This document shows positions 19,534 through 29,071 of a DNA stretch of 64,000 nt, piece by piece. The notes beneath the pieces were generated by a model, which saw only the letters and a list, made by a program, of their open reading frames with translations, was not told the origin of the DNA and did not search any database. The translations under genes were made by a program, and so were the position numbers. Source of the DNA: Pseudomonas sp. DTU_2021_1001937_2_SI_NGA_ILE_001 (GTDB taxonomy: Bacteria > Pseudomonadota > Gammaproteobacteria > Pseudomonadales > Pseudomonadaceae); the NCBI RefSeq assembly GCF_032463525.1, contig NZ_CP135971.1:4962501-5026500 (forward strand), in the 5' to 3' direction. Position 1 is the stretch's first letter; each line of letters starts with the position of its first letter.

Positions 19534-21111
19534 ATGGCCCTCGACATTCACGCCCAGCGTATCCTGATCCTCGACTTCGGTTCCCAGTACACCCAGCTGA
19601 TTGCCCGCCGCGTGCGCGAAATCGGCGTGTACTGCGAACTGCATCCGTTCGACATGGACGACGCGGCGATTCGCGAGTTCGCACCCAACGGCGTCATCCT
19701 GGCCGGTGGCCCGGAGTCGGTCCACGAGGCCAACAGCCCGCGGGCCCCGCAAGCGGTATTCGACCTCAAGGTTCCGCTGCTGGGTATCTGCTACGGCATG
19801 CAGACCATGGCCGAGCAACTGGGTGGCCGTGTCGAGGGTTCCGACCTGCGTGAATTCGGCTACGCTCGCGTCGATGTAGTCGGCAAGGCACGCCTGCTCG
19901 ACGGCATCGAAGACCACGTGGACGCCGACGGTGTACTGGGCCTGGACGTGTGGATGAGCCACGGCGACAAGGTCACCGAGATTCCGGCCGGTTTCCACAT
20001 CCTGGCCAGCACCCCGAGCTGCCCGATCGCCGGCATGGCCGACGATGCGCGTGGCTACTACGGCGTGCAGTTCCACCCGGAAGTGACCCACACCAAGCAG
20101 GGCGGTCGCATCCTGTCGCGCTTCGTCCTCGACATCTGCGGCTGCGAAGCCCTGTGGACCCCGTCGAACATCGTCGAAGACGCCATCGCCAACGTGCGTG
20201 CCCAGGTTGGCACCGACAACGTGCTGCTGGGCCTGTCTGGCGGTGTCGACTCTTCGGTGGTCGCCGCTCTGCTGCACAAGGCCATTGGTGACCAGCTGAC
20301 CTGCGTATTCGTCGACAACGGCCTGCTGCGCCTGCACGAAGGTGAGCAGGTAATGGCCATGTTCGCCGAGAACATGGGCGTCAAGGTGATCCGCGCCAAC
20401 GCCGAAGAGCAGTTCCTTGCCAACCTGGCTGGCGAAAGTGACCCGGAGAAGAAGCGCAAGATCATCGGCCGCACCTTCATCGACGTGTTCGATGCCGAGT
20501 CCAGCAAGCTGCACAACATCAAATACCTGGCCCAGGGCACCATCTACCCCGACGTGATCGAGTCGGCCGGCGCCAAGAGCGGCAAGGCTCACGTGATCAA
20601 GTCCCACCACAACGTCGGTGGCCTGCCGGAAGAGATGAACCTCAAGCTGGTCGAGCCGCTGCGTGAGCTGTTCAAGGACGAAGTGCGCCGCCTCGGCCTG
20701 GAACTGGGCCTGCCCTACGACATGGTCTACCGTCACCCATTCCCAGGCCCGGGCCTGGGCGTGCGCATTCTGGGTGAAGTGAAGAAGGAATACGCCGACC
20801 TGCTGCGTCGTGCCGACCACATCTTCATCGAAGAACTGCGCAAGGCCGACTGGTACCACAAGGTCAGCCAGGCCTTCGTGGTGTTCCAACCGGTCAAATC
20901 CGTCGGCGTGGTCGGCGATGGCCGCCGCTACGCCTGGGTCGTCGCCCTGCGCGCCGTGGAAACCATCGACTTCATGACCGCCCGTTGGGCCCATTTGCCG
21001 TACGAACTGCTGGAAACCGTCAGCGGCCGGATCATCAACGAAATCGACGGCATCTCCCGCGTGACCTACGACGTGTCGAGCAAGCCGCCAGCGACCATCG
21101 AGTGGGAATGA
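19534..21111 (+). CDS. guaA: GuaA, glutamine-hydrolysing GMP synthase
   Basis: The 525-residue enzyme amidates XMP to GMP. The N-terminal class I glutamine amidotransferase domain shows the nucleophile Cys in [16 protein letters not shown] and the His/Glu pair in FHPEVTHT. The ATP pyrophosphatase domain has the PP-loop LSGGVDSSV (about residues 231-239). The C-terminal dimerisation domain ends in the PPATIEWE signature. The partner guaB lies immediately upstream, and a terminator follows. Confidence 0.98.
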   Translation: MALDIHAQRILILDFGSQYTQLIARRVREIGVYCELHPFDMDDAAIREFAPNGVILAGGPESVHEANSPRAPQAVFDLKVPLLGICYGMQTMAEQLGGRVEGSDLREFGYARVDVVGKARLLDGIEDHVDADGVLGLDVWMSHGDKVTEIPAGFHILASTPSCPIAGMADDARGYYGVQFHPEVTHTKQGGRILSRFVLDICGCEALWTPSNIVEDAIANVRAQVGTDNVLLGLSGGVDSSVVAALLHKAIGDQLTCVFVDNGLLRLHEGEQVMAMFAENMGVKVIRANAEEQFLANLAGESDPEKKRKIIGRTFIDVFDAESSKLHNIKYLAQGTIYPDVIESAGAKSGKAHVIKSHHNVGGLPEEMNLKLVEPLRELFKDEVRRLGLELGLPYDMVYRHPFPGPGLGVRILGEVKKEYADLLRRADHIFIEELRKADWYHKVSQAFVVFQPVKSVGVVGDGRRYAWVVALRAVETIDFMTARWAHLPYELLETVSGRIINEIDGISRVTYDVSSKPPATIEWE

Positions 21112-21158
21112 TCCCGCGTCCGGCACTGCCCGGCACGATCTAGCAAAAAATGCCCTGA

Positions 21159-21182
21159 AGCCCGCGTAATTGCGGGCTTTCT
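21159..21182 (+). terminator. Intrinsic terminator after guaA
   Basis: AGCCCGC and GCGGGCT form a 7-bp stem with a 6-base loop, followed by TTCTTG. It is 47 bases past the guaA stop and is preceded by an A-run, so it may also act on the convergent GGDEF/EAL gene. Confidence 0.75.
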
Positions 21183-21197
21183 TGCGCTATCGATGGA

Positions 21198-23144
21198 TCA
21201 AACCGCCTGCACCTTAGCCATTTGCTCGGCTTCAAGCCAGGCGCTGATGTCGCTGGCGCGCATGGGCTTGGAGAACAGGTAGCCCTGCGCTCGGGTACAG
21301 CCGAGGTTTTTCAGGGCGCCGAGTTCTGCGGCGGTTTCCACGCCTTCGACGATGCATTCCAGCTGCATGTCCTGGCACAGGGCGATCAGCGACTTGACGA
21401 TCTTGAAGCTGGCCGGGTCGAGGTCGATGTGGGTGACGAAGGTGCGGTCCACCTTGAGTTTGGTCAGCGACAGCGCGTGGATCTGGCTCAGGCTGGAATA
21501 GCCAGTGCCGAAGTCGTCGAGGGAAATACCGCAACCCAGGTCGCGAAACCGACTGATCGCTCGCTGGGTCTGTGGCAGGTCCTGGATGACTGCGGTTTCG
21601 GTGATTTCCAGGTCGAGACAGGCCGGATCGAAACGACTGCTCTTGATCAGCTCGACGACCTGCTGGGCAGCGTCCTCCGACCCCAGGTCGTGGGCGGACA
21701 GGTTGAAGGACAGGCGCATGCCCGCCGGCCAGCTCGCGGCCGTGTCCAGCGCCTTGCTCAGCAACGGCAGCGTGAGGCGATTGACCATGCCGACGCGCTC
21801 GGCAATCGGGATGAACTGACCGGGCGGTACGTTACCCAGCTCCGGGCTTTGCCAGCGCGCCAGTGCCTCGAAGGCGATGGTTTGCTCGGTGTGAATGTCC
21901 ACGATGGGCTGGAACACCACGTGAAACTCGCTCTCCAGGTCAGCTCGGCGCAGGGCCTGCTCGGTCAGCCCGTCACGATTGAGTTGCTGGCGATGCTCGG
22001 CACTGAACAGGCACACCGTACCGGGGCGCTGGCGCTTGCTCTGATACAGGGCGTAGTCGGCGTATTCATACACTTGCGTGGCGCTGGAGGCCTGGTCCGG
22101 GAAGGTCGCGATGCCCAGCGACGCACTGATCTGAATAGGAATGTCCACCAGTAGAAACGGCTCGCGCATGTTGGCGCAGATTTTCTCGCCAAACGCCCGC
22201 AATTCGTCGTCGCTCATGGCCTGGGTGATGATCAGGCTGAACTCGTCGCCTCCCAGCCGCGCCAGGTGCACATCTTCGTCAAGCAGCCCGGTCAGGCGCT
22301 GGCCAACCTGGCACAGCAGCCGGTCACCCACGCTATGGCCATACAGGTCATTCACCGGCTTGAAGCCATCCAGGTCGAGCAGCCCCACGGCCAAGCGAAC
22401 CTCCTGTTCGCTTGCGCTGGCCAGCAGCGTATCGAGGCGGGAAAAGAACTGCCGCCGATTGGCCAGCCCGGTCAGGCTGTCCTGATTGGCCAGGTGGAGG
22501 TTTTCCTCGCTGAGTTTTGCCGTCTGCGCCTGCATGTTCACCAGCTGGGTGAAGTCGGTGTACTGCGATTTGAGAATGACCAGCATGGCGATGGACACCA
22601 GCAGGACGTCAATCGCCGTGGCCACGAAGGTAATGATATTGGTGGACGCGAAGAACACCACGAACGCCGTGTTGACCACTGCGGTGGTGATCAGGGCCGA
22701 TGGCAGCAGGTGCATCATGCAGAAAATGCAGCCGATGACGGTAATCGCCATATAGAAGGCGACATACGACTTGGTATAGCTGTCGCCATAGGGAAACAGC
22801 GCCAGCGACCAGGCGGTGAAGCCAATGGCGACAAAGGGCGCAAGCATGTTGGTGCGTTTGAGCGCCGTCAGCATCTGCGCCGTGCTGAGCGTCCGCTTGC
22901 GCGTGCGTATCCAGTCGGCCGCACGAATCACGCCGAACACCGTCATGATCAGCGGGCAATACAGCACCAGCCAAAGCGGCGCGACCGCGAAATGGGTGCC
23001 CGCCATCATCAGGGTGTTGATCAGCAGGATGAAATACATCATCGGCAACTGACGAGCCAGTGCCGTGAACTGTGCCTTGACCAGGCCAGGATTGGCTGTG
23101 GGCGCAGACATCAACGCTCGTATGCCGAGTAGTGTTTTCTTCAT
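21198..23144 (-). CDS. Membrane GGDEF-EAL c-di-GMP turnover protein
   Basis: The 648-residue protein has about six N-terminal transmembrane helices (residues 30-200), then a GGDEF domain (about 215-375) and an EAL domain (about 395-640). The diguanylate cyclase signature is intact (LGGDEF, about 297-302), and the EAL motif (FEALARW, about 425) plus DDFGTGYSS and ECIVEGVET indicate a competent phosphodiesterase. No RxxD inhibitory site is seen at its usual position before GGDEF. Which activity dominates cannot be told. The membrane sensor resembles no ligand-binding domain I can name. Confidence 0.9.
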   Translation of the reverse strand: MKKTLLGIRALMSAPTANPGLVKAQFTALARQLPMMYFILLINTLMMAGTHFAVAPLWLVLYCPLIMTVFGVIRAADWIRTRKRTLSTAQMLTALKRTNMLAPFVAIGFTAWSLALFPYGDSYTKSYVAFYMAITVIGCIFCMMHLLPSALITTAVVNTAFVVFFASTNIITFVATAIDVLLVSIAMLVILKSQYTDFTQLVNMQAQTAKLSEENLHLANQDSLTGLANRRQFFSRLDTLLASASEQEVRLAVGLLDLDGFKPVNDLYGHSVGDRLLCQVGQRLTGLLDEDVHLARLGGDEFSLIITQAMSDDELRAFGEKICANMREPFLLVDIPIQISASLGIATFPDQASSATQVYEYADYALYQSKRQRPGTVCLFSAEHRQQLNRDGLTEQALRRADLESEFHVVFQPIVDIHTEQTIAFEALARWQSPELGNVPPGQFIPIAERVGMVNRLTLPLLSKALDTAASWPAGMRLSFNLSAHDLGSEDAAQQVVELIKSSRFDPACLDLEITETAVIQDLPQTQRAISRFRDLGCGISLDDFGTGYSSLSQIHALSLTKLKVDRTFVTHIDLDPASFKIVKSLIALCQDMQLECIVEGVETAAELGALKNLGCTRAQGYLFSKPMRASDISAWLEAEQMAKVQAV

Positions 23145-23453
23145 CAGGCGACGCTCTGAAAATACAACCGAATAAATAACCGAACGGATTGTTCTTTCCC
23201 GCCTGGACCGAGCAAGGTTTGAACATTGCTCCTATGGGATCGTGTCGGCCGATACGCTGGTTTCTGCAATCTTTACGACTAATGGCACTTTGATTTCGTT
23301 CCGTCAGTGCTTGCGGCAAGTAAAGACGCTGCAGAAAATTGCGCACCGCATTGCTGGGTGCCTGGAGAGGAGTGGAAAGGCTCGATGCGCTGTCGCGATC
23401 TCTTTAACGGGGCTGCCTGAAATTTGCCAACGCCTTGCGGGCCGCTGCAGAAG
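23145..23453. other. Gap with no supported gene
   Basis: This 309-base stretch separates the start of the GGDEF/EAL gene from the stop of the TetR gene, both on the - strand. It should hold the GGDEF/EAL promoter. I see no convincing coding frame, hairpin with a T-run or repeat. Confidence 0.5.
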
Positions 23454-24014
23454 TCAGCGGGTATCGGTCCCCAGCGTCTGCGCCAACAAACGCTGGCAGA
23501 GCTGTTCATCGGGGCGCTCGGCACCGAACAGGGTCCGGTAGATCAGTGGTGCCACCAGGCCATCCAGTAGCACGTCCAGGCTGGGCGCCGCTTCGCCACG
23601 CGAGTGGGCGCGTTCGAGCAGCAACTCCAGGCGTTCCCGGGTCGGTTCGGTGCAGCGTACCGCGCAGCCGGGGTCGGTGGCGGCCAGGGCATCCCGGAGC
23701 ATGGCCTGGCCGGGGGTCGAGGCCAGGTCGTCGACGTAGCGTTCCAGCCAACGCTCAAGGTCACCCCGCAGGCTGCCGGTATCGTCCGGCGGCTCGTCCG
23801 GACGCAGGCGGCACAGGTCGACATCGGCGAGCAGGCTCGGCAGGTTGCCCCAGCGGCGATAGAGGGTGGACGGCGTGACGCCGGCGCGTGCGGCAATCAG
23901 GGGAACGGTGAGGGATTCGCGTGGCTGCTCTTCCAGCAGGGCCAGCACGGCGTCGTGGATGGCTTGCTGAACACGGGCGCTGCGGCCTCCGGGGCGGGCT
24001 TGCTTTTGAGTCAT
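23454..24014 (-). CDS. TetR-family transcriptional repressor
   Basis: The 186-residue protein has the TetR N-terminal helix-turn-helix (about residues 12-60: IAARAGVTPSTLYRRWGNLPSLLADV) and a helical C-terminal ligand domain without recognisable signature. It is transcribed away from an MFS transporter gene, with a 96-base shared intergenic region containing repeated GCTTTA-type palindromes. This is the usual layout of a local repressor of an efflux pump. The inducer is unknown. Confidence 0.88.
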   Translation of the reverse strand: MTQKQARPGGRSARVQQAIHDAVLALLEEQPRESLTVPLIAARAGVTPSTLYRRWGNLPSLLADVDLCRLRPDEPPDDTGSLRGDLERWLERYVDDLASTPGQAMLRDALAATDPGCAVRCTEPTRERLELLLERAHSRGEAAPSLDVLLDGLVAPLIYRTLFGAERPDEQLCQRLLAQTLGTDTR

Positions 24015-24039
24015 GGCGCACAGGATACCTGCGCTTTAA

Positions 24040-24101
24040 CGCAAAAGCATTGCTTTAGCGAAAGAAAGCGTTCAGGCTTTAAAGCTAATTTTTTGCTTTA
24101 A
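24040..24101. promoter_or_regulatory. Probable TetR operators in the tetR/MFS intergenic region
   Basis: A 21-bp palindrome at 24040-24060 reads CGCaAAAGCA, T, TGCTTTaGCG, imperfect at one pair. A second perfect 10-bp palindrome, GCTTTAAAGC, lies at 24076-24085, and TTAAAGC/GCTTTAA face each other at 24079-24085 and 24095-24101. The repeated GCTTTA unit across a divergent promoter region suggests the repressor's binding sequence. Confidence 0.6.
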
Positions 24102-24110
24102 TGGTGGGTC

Positions 24111-25292
24111 ATGCCTTTCTCAATTTCCTCATCTGTGGCGCGCCTGTCCCTGCTCGGGGCGCTGCTGTTCACCTTCCTGGCGGCTTCCGCTGCACCCACG
24201 CCGTTGTACGCCACGTATCAGCAGGCCTGGGGCTTCTCCACTTTCTGGCTGACCTGGGTATTCGCGGTCTATGCCTTCGCCTTGCTTGCCGCGCTGCTGG
24301 TGGGGGGACGTCTGTCCGACCACTTGGGGCGGCGGGCAGTCATTCTCGGTGCCTTGGCGCTGGAGGTGGCGTCCATGCTGCTGTTCCATCAGGCCAACGG
24401 CCTGGCAGACCTGGTGGTCGCCCGTACGTTGCAAGGCTTGGCGACCGGCATTGCCACCAGTGCGTTGGGCGCGGCGCTGCTCGATGTGGACCGCGAGCGT
24501 GGTCCGTGGTTGAACAGCCTGGCGCCCCTGCTGGGGATGGCCGGCGGTGCATTGGGTTGCGGCTTGCTGGTGGAGTTCGCGCCAGCCCCGCTGCAACTGG
24601 TCTATCGGCTGTTCCTGCTGCTCTTCGTATTGCAGGGCCTGCTGTTGTTGCGCCTGCCTGACCTGCTGCCCCGGCAGCCGGGGTTGCTGGCGGCACTACG
24701 CCCGCAACTGGCGGTGCCACCCCAGGCTCGGGCCGTGCTGTGGCGGGTGTTGCCGCTGGAACTGGCAGTCTGGGCGGTGGGCGGCTTTTACCTTTCGCTG
24801 ATGCCGGGGCTGATCAAGGCGGCGACCGGGGCGAATGCTGTTCTGATCGGTGGTGGTGTCGTCGCCGGCCTGACCCTGAGCGGCGCTGCTTGCCTGCATG
24901 GGCTGCGCTTCTGGCCTGCTGCTCGCCTGCTGCGCCTGGGCGCGGGCACCCTGGTCGCCGGTCCGGCGCTGCTCTGGCTGGCGGTGCTCGGTGGGCACTT
25001 GGGACTTTTCGCGCTGGGAACGGTGGTCACCGGTATCGGCTTCGGCAGCGGCTTCCTGGGTGCCACCCGCAGCGTACTGCCGCTGGCCGAACCGACCCAG
25101 CGTGCCGGCTTGCTGGCGGCCTTCTATGTACTCAGTTACCTGGCGTTCTGCCTGCCGGCCCTGGCGGTCAGCACCCTGGTGCCCCGGCTGGGCCTGGATG
25201 GCGCGGCGCAGCTGTACCTGGCGGGGGTGATCCTGCTGGCCCTGCTGGGCGTTCGCAACAGCGTGCCGCGCCGCTGTGCTCAGCCCGGCTAG
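24111..25292 (+). CDS. MFS transporter, probable drug/metabolite efflux
   Basis: The 393-residue protein has about 12 hydrophobic segments. The MFS loop 2-3 signature is present (GGRLSDHLGRRAV, about residues 64-76), and a motif-C-like GMAGGALGCG sits in helix 5. Its opening AAPTPLYATYQQAWGFS is common in a Pseudomonas group of efflux-type MFS proteins. Control by the divergent TetR protein is likely. The substrate is unknown. Confidence 0.85.
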   Translation: MPFSISSSVARLSLLGALLFTFLAASAAPTPLYATYQQAWGFSTFWLTWVFAVYAFALLAALLVGGRLSDHLGRRAVILGALALEVASMLLFHQANGLADLVVARTLQGLATGIATSALGAALLDVDRERGPWLNSLAPLLGMAGGALGCGLLVEFAPAPLQLVYRLFLLLFVLQGLLLLRLPDLLPRQPGLLAALRPQLAVPPQARAVLWRVLPLELAVWAVGGFYLSLMPGLIKAATGANAVLIGGGVVAGLTLSGAACLHGLRFWPAARLLRLGAGTLVAGPALLWLAVLGGHLGLFALGTVVTGIGFGSGFLGATRSVLPLAEPTQRAGLLAAFYVLSYLAFCLPALAVSTLVPRLGLDGAAQLYLAGVILLALLGVRNSVPRRCAQPG

Positions 25293-25331
25293 GGCATACG
25301 GTGTCCCGTGTTCTTCTTACAAGGCCTAGTC

Positions 25332-25592
25332 ATGTCGCAGCGCATTCAGTCGCCTTCCCTGCAAGACCCCAATCTCAAGTCGCTGGCCTCCCTCGACGGC
25401 CTGGACGATGTGCCACTGGCCAGGCTGTGTATCTACAAAACACCGGCACTGGATGTTCTGGCACTGCTCGATAAGCCGTTGCCTGAGTTGCAGGCCGTGC
25501 GGCTGGCTAGCGGCAAGCGTGCGCTGGACCAACAGATCGAAGCAAGGCGCGAAGCATTGGGCATTGCGTTGTCGAGTGGGGCTTTTGAATGA
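25332..25592 (+). CDS. Small hypothetical protein
   Basis: This is an 86-residue frame from ATG 25332 (the longer frame from 25308 would begin in the upstream non-coding stretch). It is soluble, Leu/Ala-rich, with no Cys pair, signal peptide or membrane helix; SLASLDGLDDVPLARL and a C-terminal helix rich in Ala/Arg are the only visible features. I do not recognise a family. It follows the MFS gene by 39 bases on the same strand. Confidence 0.5.
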   Translation: MSQRIQSPSLQDPNLKSLASLDGLDDVPLARLCIYKTPALDVLALLDKPLPELQAVRLASGKRALDQQIEARREALGIALSSGAFE

Positions 25593-25675
25593 GGGCGCAT
25601 TGTGCAAGTGCCTGGCTGATGGCGCGCAGGCGTCTTGTATGATGCGCGTCAATCTCGACACAAGGACGCTGCGTC

Positions 25676-26458
25676 TTGAACATCCGCTTCCTCGGTAATC
25701 ACTCGGACCACAACCCGGCCAATGGTCTGTGCGATGAGTATCGTCTCGATGGCGTCGCCAGCCTCGATGACCTGCTCGCCGCCTGCCGACAGCTCTGCGG
25801 GCAGCATCCGGACTGCAAGCCACTGCTTTCTCTGGACGATTTGCCCCAGGCCCGCTACACCGCCGGCCATGCGCGGCTGGACCTCGATCTGGGCAAGGCC
25901 ACGCCGGAGGAACAGGCCGGCCTGCCGCCCGAGTGCTTCGAAAACGGCGAGTATCCGGGCTACCTGAACACCAAGGCCGAGTTTCCCATCGCGCTGCGCA
26001 ACTTTCTGGATCAGGTGGCGGGTGCCTCGTTTGCAGAGGCCTGCAACCATGGCCTGATGCTCACTGAAGAGGCTCTGCAAGAATGGTTGGCCTTCCAGCA
26101 GGACCCGGTAGCGCTGATCGACCAGCCGGCGTCATTGCTGGCGGTTCCTGTGGCCGATGCCTGCGAAGCCTTGGTGGCCTTTCCCAATGGCTATTTCGAG
26201 TGCGACCTGGGGCCCGCACAGAACTTTGCCGTGGCCAGGCACCTGGGCGCTGCCTACGGCTATGAACTGATGGGAGTGGGTGCGGCCTATCTGGGCTTTT
26301 TGCGCAGTGAGCCGGCTGATCCGACATTGTCCAGCGCCATCGCGCAAGACCTCTGCGCGCTCTACAACGTGGCGCCCGCGGAGCGGGCCGACATGGCGCG
26401 GACCTTTGTCCAGGCCATCATCGGCCGGACCTGGCTCAGCCTGCGTTATGTAGAGTGA
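25676..26458 (+). CDS. Hypothetical soluble protein
   Basis: The frame runs 260 residues from TTG 25676, preceded by AAGGACG. The composition is acidic, with several Cys (for example CRQLCGQHPDC near residue 37) and no signal peptide or membrane helix. Ordered-looking stretches such as FPNGYFECDLGPAQNFAVARHL suggest a real globular protein. I do not recognise the family or a catalytic motif. An ATG start inside the frame would lose conserved-looking sequence, so TTG is kept with caution. Confidence 0.6.
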   Translation: MNIRFLGNHSDHNPANGLCDEYRLDGVASLDDLLAACRQLCGQHPDCKPLLSLDDLPQARYTAGHARLDLDLGKATPEEQAGLPPECFENGEYPGYLNTKAEFPIALRNFLDQVAGASFAEACNHGLMLTEEALQEWLAFQQDPVALIDQPASLLAVPVADACEALVAFPNGYFECDLGPAQNFAVARHLGAAYGYELMGVGAAYLGFLRSEPADPTLSSAIAQDLCALYNVAPAERADMARTFVQAIIGRTWLSLRYVE

Positions 26459-26541
26459 CCAGGATTCGTCAGGGTGGCGGAGGCTAAAGGTGTCCGGTGC
26501 AGGGCCGATATACAGGCAAATTACCCAGCGACGGACCTGCC

Positions 26542-27030
26542 ATGATCAACCTGACTGCCCAGATTTCTACTGCGGCACAACTCAATAGCGCCAACCTGCA
26601 GCGCAGCGTCAGCGAGGCCGCCACCGACTCCCGTGAGCAGACCGCCGAAAGTGCCAGCCCTGCACCTGCGGCAGGTGTGCAGGTGTCGCTGTCCAGCGCG
26701 AGCATCCAGAAGGCCGCCGAAGAGCGCAAGGCCAACCCCAACAAGGACATCGACGAGAGCGGCCTGCCGGATAACGCCAAGGACCTGCTCAAGGCCATCC
26801 GCGAACTGAAGCAGAAGATCGCGGAAAAACAGCAGGAGATTCAGGCCATGATGGCGGACCAGAACATGGACCCCGAGCTGAAGAAGACCCGTGTGGGTGC
26901 CCTGCAAGCCGAGATGGCCGCACTGACCGCGAGCCTGATGTCCGCCAGTGCCTCGCTGAACAAGCTGCAGACCAACGGCACGCTGACCAAGAGCGACTCC
27001 CAGAAGGTGTCCTCACTGTTGATGAAGTGA
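26542..27030 (+). CDS. FlxA-like coiled-coil protein (second copy)
   Basis: The 162-residue product from ATG 26542 has a Ser/Ala-rich N-terminus, then helical segments (about 85-110, ELKQKIAEKQQEIQAMMADQ; and 120-150) predicting a coiled coil. It shares the general layout, AQ-rich helix and SAxLNKLQ-type ending of the FlxA-like protein at 10270-10689, though the sequences are divergent. There is no signal peptide. The ribosome site is weak. The role is unknown; family members are associated with flagellar or surface regulons by name only. Confidence 0.7.
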   Translation: MINLTAQISTAAQLNSANLQRSVSEAATDSREQTAESASPAPAAGVQVSLSSASIQKAAEERKANPNKDIDESGLPDNAKDLLKAIRELKQKIAEKQQEIQAMMADQNMDPELKKTRVGALQAEMAALTASLMSASASLNKLQTNGTLTKSDSQKVSSLLMK

Positions 27031-27197
27031 CACGGCGCCGACACCGTCCTCCGTCCCCAGGCCTCTGCCCATGCAGGGGCTTTTTCATGCCTGTTCGCCG
27101 CCTCGCCCTTATCTTCCGGCAAATGCGCGTGTATCGTATTCGCCCCTCGCATCTGCTCTCAGGTGCCTGCTGTCAGTCGTTTTCAAGGTGTTCGTGC

Positions 27198-28571
27198 ATG
27201 CCCTTTACTCGTCGTCAAATCCTCGGTGGTATCGCCGGCCTGGCCGTGGTCGGCCTGGGCGCTGGCGGTGCCTCGCGTTACTGGCTGGCCCAGCGCGGGC
27301 CGGGGGAGGGGCATGACTTCGAGCTGATTGCCGCGCCGCTGGATGTCGAGCTGGTGCCTGGCCACAAGACGCCGGCTTGGGCCTTCGGTGGTTCGGCGCC
27401 GGGCACTGAACTGCGTGTGCGCCAGGGCGAGTGGCTGCGCCTGCGCTTCATCAACCACTTGCCAGTCGAAACCACCATTCACTGGCACGGCATTCGGGTG
27501 CCGCTGGAGATGGACGGCGTGCCCTATGTGTCGCAGTTGCCGGTCAAGCCGGGCGAGTATTTCGACTACAAGTTCCGCGTGCTGGATGCCGGCAGCTTCT
27601 GGTACCACCCGCACGTGAGCAGCAGCGAAGAGCTGGGCCGTGGGCTGGTCGGGCCGCTCATCGTCGAAGAGCGCGAGCCCACCGGCTTCGCCCATGAGCG
27701 CACCCTGAGCCTGAAGAACTGGCACATCGACGAGAACGGTGCATTCACCGAGTTCAGTGTGCTGCGCGAAGCAGCTCGCGAAGGCACTGCGGGGCGGCTT
27801 TCGACTATCAACGGTACGCCGCAGGCCGTCATCGACCTGCCGGCGGGCGAGATTACCCGCGTGCGCCTGCTCAACCTCGACAACACTGTCACCTATCGCA
27901 TCAACCTGCCGGATGCCGACGCACGCATCTACGCCATCGACGGCAACCCGGTAGAGCCGCGCCCGCTGGGCAAGGAATACTGGCTGGGTCCGGGCATGCG
28001 CCTGTGCCTGGCGGTGAAGGCACCGCCGCAAGGTGAGGAACTGTCGTTGCGCAATGGCCCGGTACGTCTGGGCACGCTGCGTTCGGTGGCCAGCACTCAG
28101 GCGCCCGGTGACTGGCCACCGGCCTTGCCGGCCAACCCGCTGGCGGAGCCGGATCTGGACAACGCCGAGACCCTGACCTTCAACTTCGAGTGGGCCGGCG
28201 CGGTGTCCAGCGGCACCGACAACGGCAAGCCGCCGAGCCTGTGGCAGATCAACGGCCAGGCCTGGGACATCACCGACAAGACTTGCGCCGACCGGCCCAT
28301 CGCGCGGCTCAAGCTGGGCAAGACCTACATCTTCGAGCTGAAGAACATGGCCCAGTACCAGCATCCGGTTCACCTGCACGGCATGAGCTTCAAGGTGCTG
28401 AAGTCCGACCGGCGCAAGATCATCCCGTACTTCACCGACACCTTCCTGCTGGGCCGCAACGAGCGCGCCTGGGTCGCGCTGGTGGCGGATAACCCCGGCA
28501 CCTGGATGTTCCACTGCCACGTGATCGACCACATGGAAACCGGCCTGATGGCCGCCATCGAGGTGGCCTGA
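27198..28571 (+). CDS. Tat-exported multicopper oxidase (laccase-like)
   Basis: The 457-residue protein begins with a twin-arginine signal (FTRRQILGG) and is exported folded. Four copper-binding motifs of multicopper oxidases are all present: HWHG (about 95), YHPH (about 136), HPVHLHG (about 391) and HCHVIDHMETGLM (about 439). The last gives a type 1 site with a Met axial ligand. It therefore should oxidise a phenolic, Cu(I) or Mn substrate with O2; there is no Met-rich insert of the CueO type. ATG 27198 is chosen because it starts the Tat peptide. It overlaps tadA by one base. Confidence 0.92.
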   Translation: MPFTRRQILGGIAGLAVVGLGAGGASRYWLAQRGPGEGHDFELIAAPLDVELVPGHKTPAWAFGGSAPGTELRVRQGEWLRLRFINHLPVETTIHWHGIRVPLEMDGVPYVSQLPVKPGEYFDYKFRVLDAGSFWYHPHVSSSEELGRGLVGPLIVEEREPTGFAHERTLSLKNWHIDENGAFTEFSVLREAAREGTAGRLSTINGTPQAVIDLPAGEITRVRLLNLDNTVTYRINLPDADARIYAIDGNPVEPRPLGKEYWLGPGMRLCLAVKAPPQGEELSLRNGPVRLGTLRSVASTQAPGDWPPALPANPLAEPDLDNAETLTFNFEWAGAVSSGTDNGKPPSLWQINGQAWDITDKTCADRPIARLKLGKTYIFELKNMAQYQHPVHLHGMSFKVLKSDRRKIIPYFTDTFLLGRNERAWVALVADNPGTWMFHCHVIDHMETGLMAAIEVA

Positions 28572-29068
28572 TGCGTCAGCCGATGATCATCGACCGCAGT
28601 CGCGACCAGGATTTCATGCGCGAAGCCCTGGCGCTGGCGGCCCAGGGGGCGGCCTTGGGTGAGGTGCCGGTGGGCGCGGTGCTGGTCGTGGATGGCCAGG
28701 TGGTGGGGCGCGGCTACAACTGCCCGATCAGCGGCAATGACCCCAGCGCGCATGCCGAGATGGTCGCCATCCGCGACGCGGCGCAGGCCCTGAGCAACTA
28801 CCGGCTGCCAGGCAGCACCCTGTATGTGACCCTGGAGCCGTGCAGCATGTGCGCCGGGCTGATCGTGCATTCACGCATCGGCCGGGTGGTGTACGGCGCC
28901 CTGGAGCCCAAGGCCGGTGTGGTACAGAGCCAGGGGCAATTTTTCACCCAGGGTTTTCTCAACCACCGGGTGCTGTACGAGGGCGGGGTGCTGGCCGAGG
29001 AGTGCGGCACGATTCTCAGCGAGTTCTTCCGCCTTCGCCGTGCGGCGAGCAAGGCACAGGAGCCCTGA
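28571..29068 (+). CDS. tadA: TadA, tRNA-specific adenosine-34 deaminase
   Basis: The 165-residue zinc deaminase converts A34 to inosine in tRNA-Arg(ACG). The catalytic HAEM (His ligand and proton-shuttle Glu) and PCSMC (zinc cysteines) are present, along with the C-terminal VLYEGGVLAEEC. Length is typical. It is translationally coupled to the multicopper oxidase gene (TGATG), probably without functional link. It ends 3 bases from the convergent cmoB stop, so neither gene has room for its own terminator. Confidence 0.96.
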   Translation: MRQPMIIDRSRDQDFMREALALAAQGAALGEVPVGAVLVVDGQVVGRGYNCPISGNDPSAHAEMVAIRDAAQALSNYRLPGSTLYVTLEPCSMCAGLIVHSRIGRVVYGALEPKAGVVQSQGQFFTQGFLNHRVLYEGGVLAEECGTILSEFFRLRRAASKAQEP

Positions 29069-29071
29069 GGT

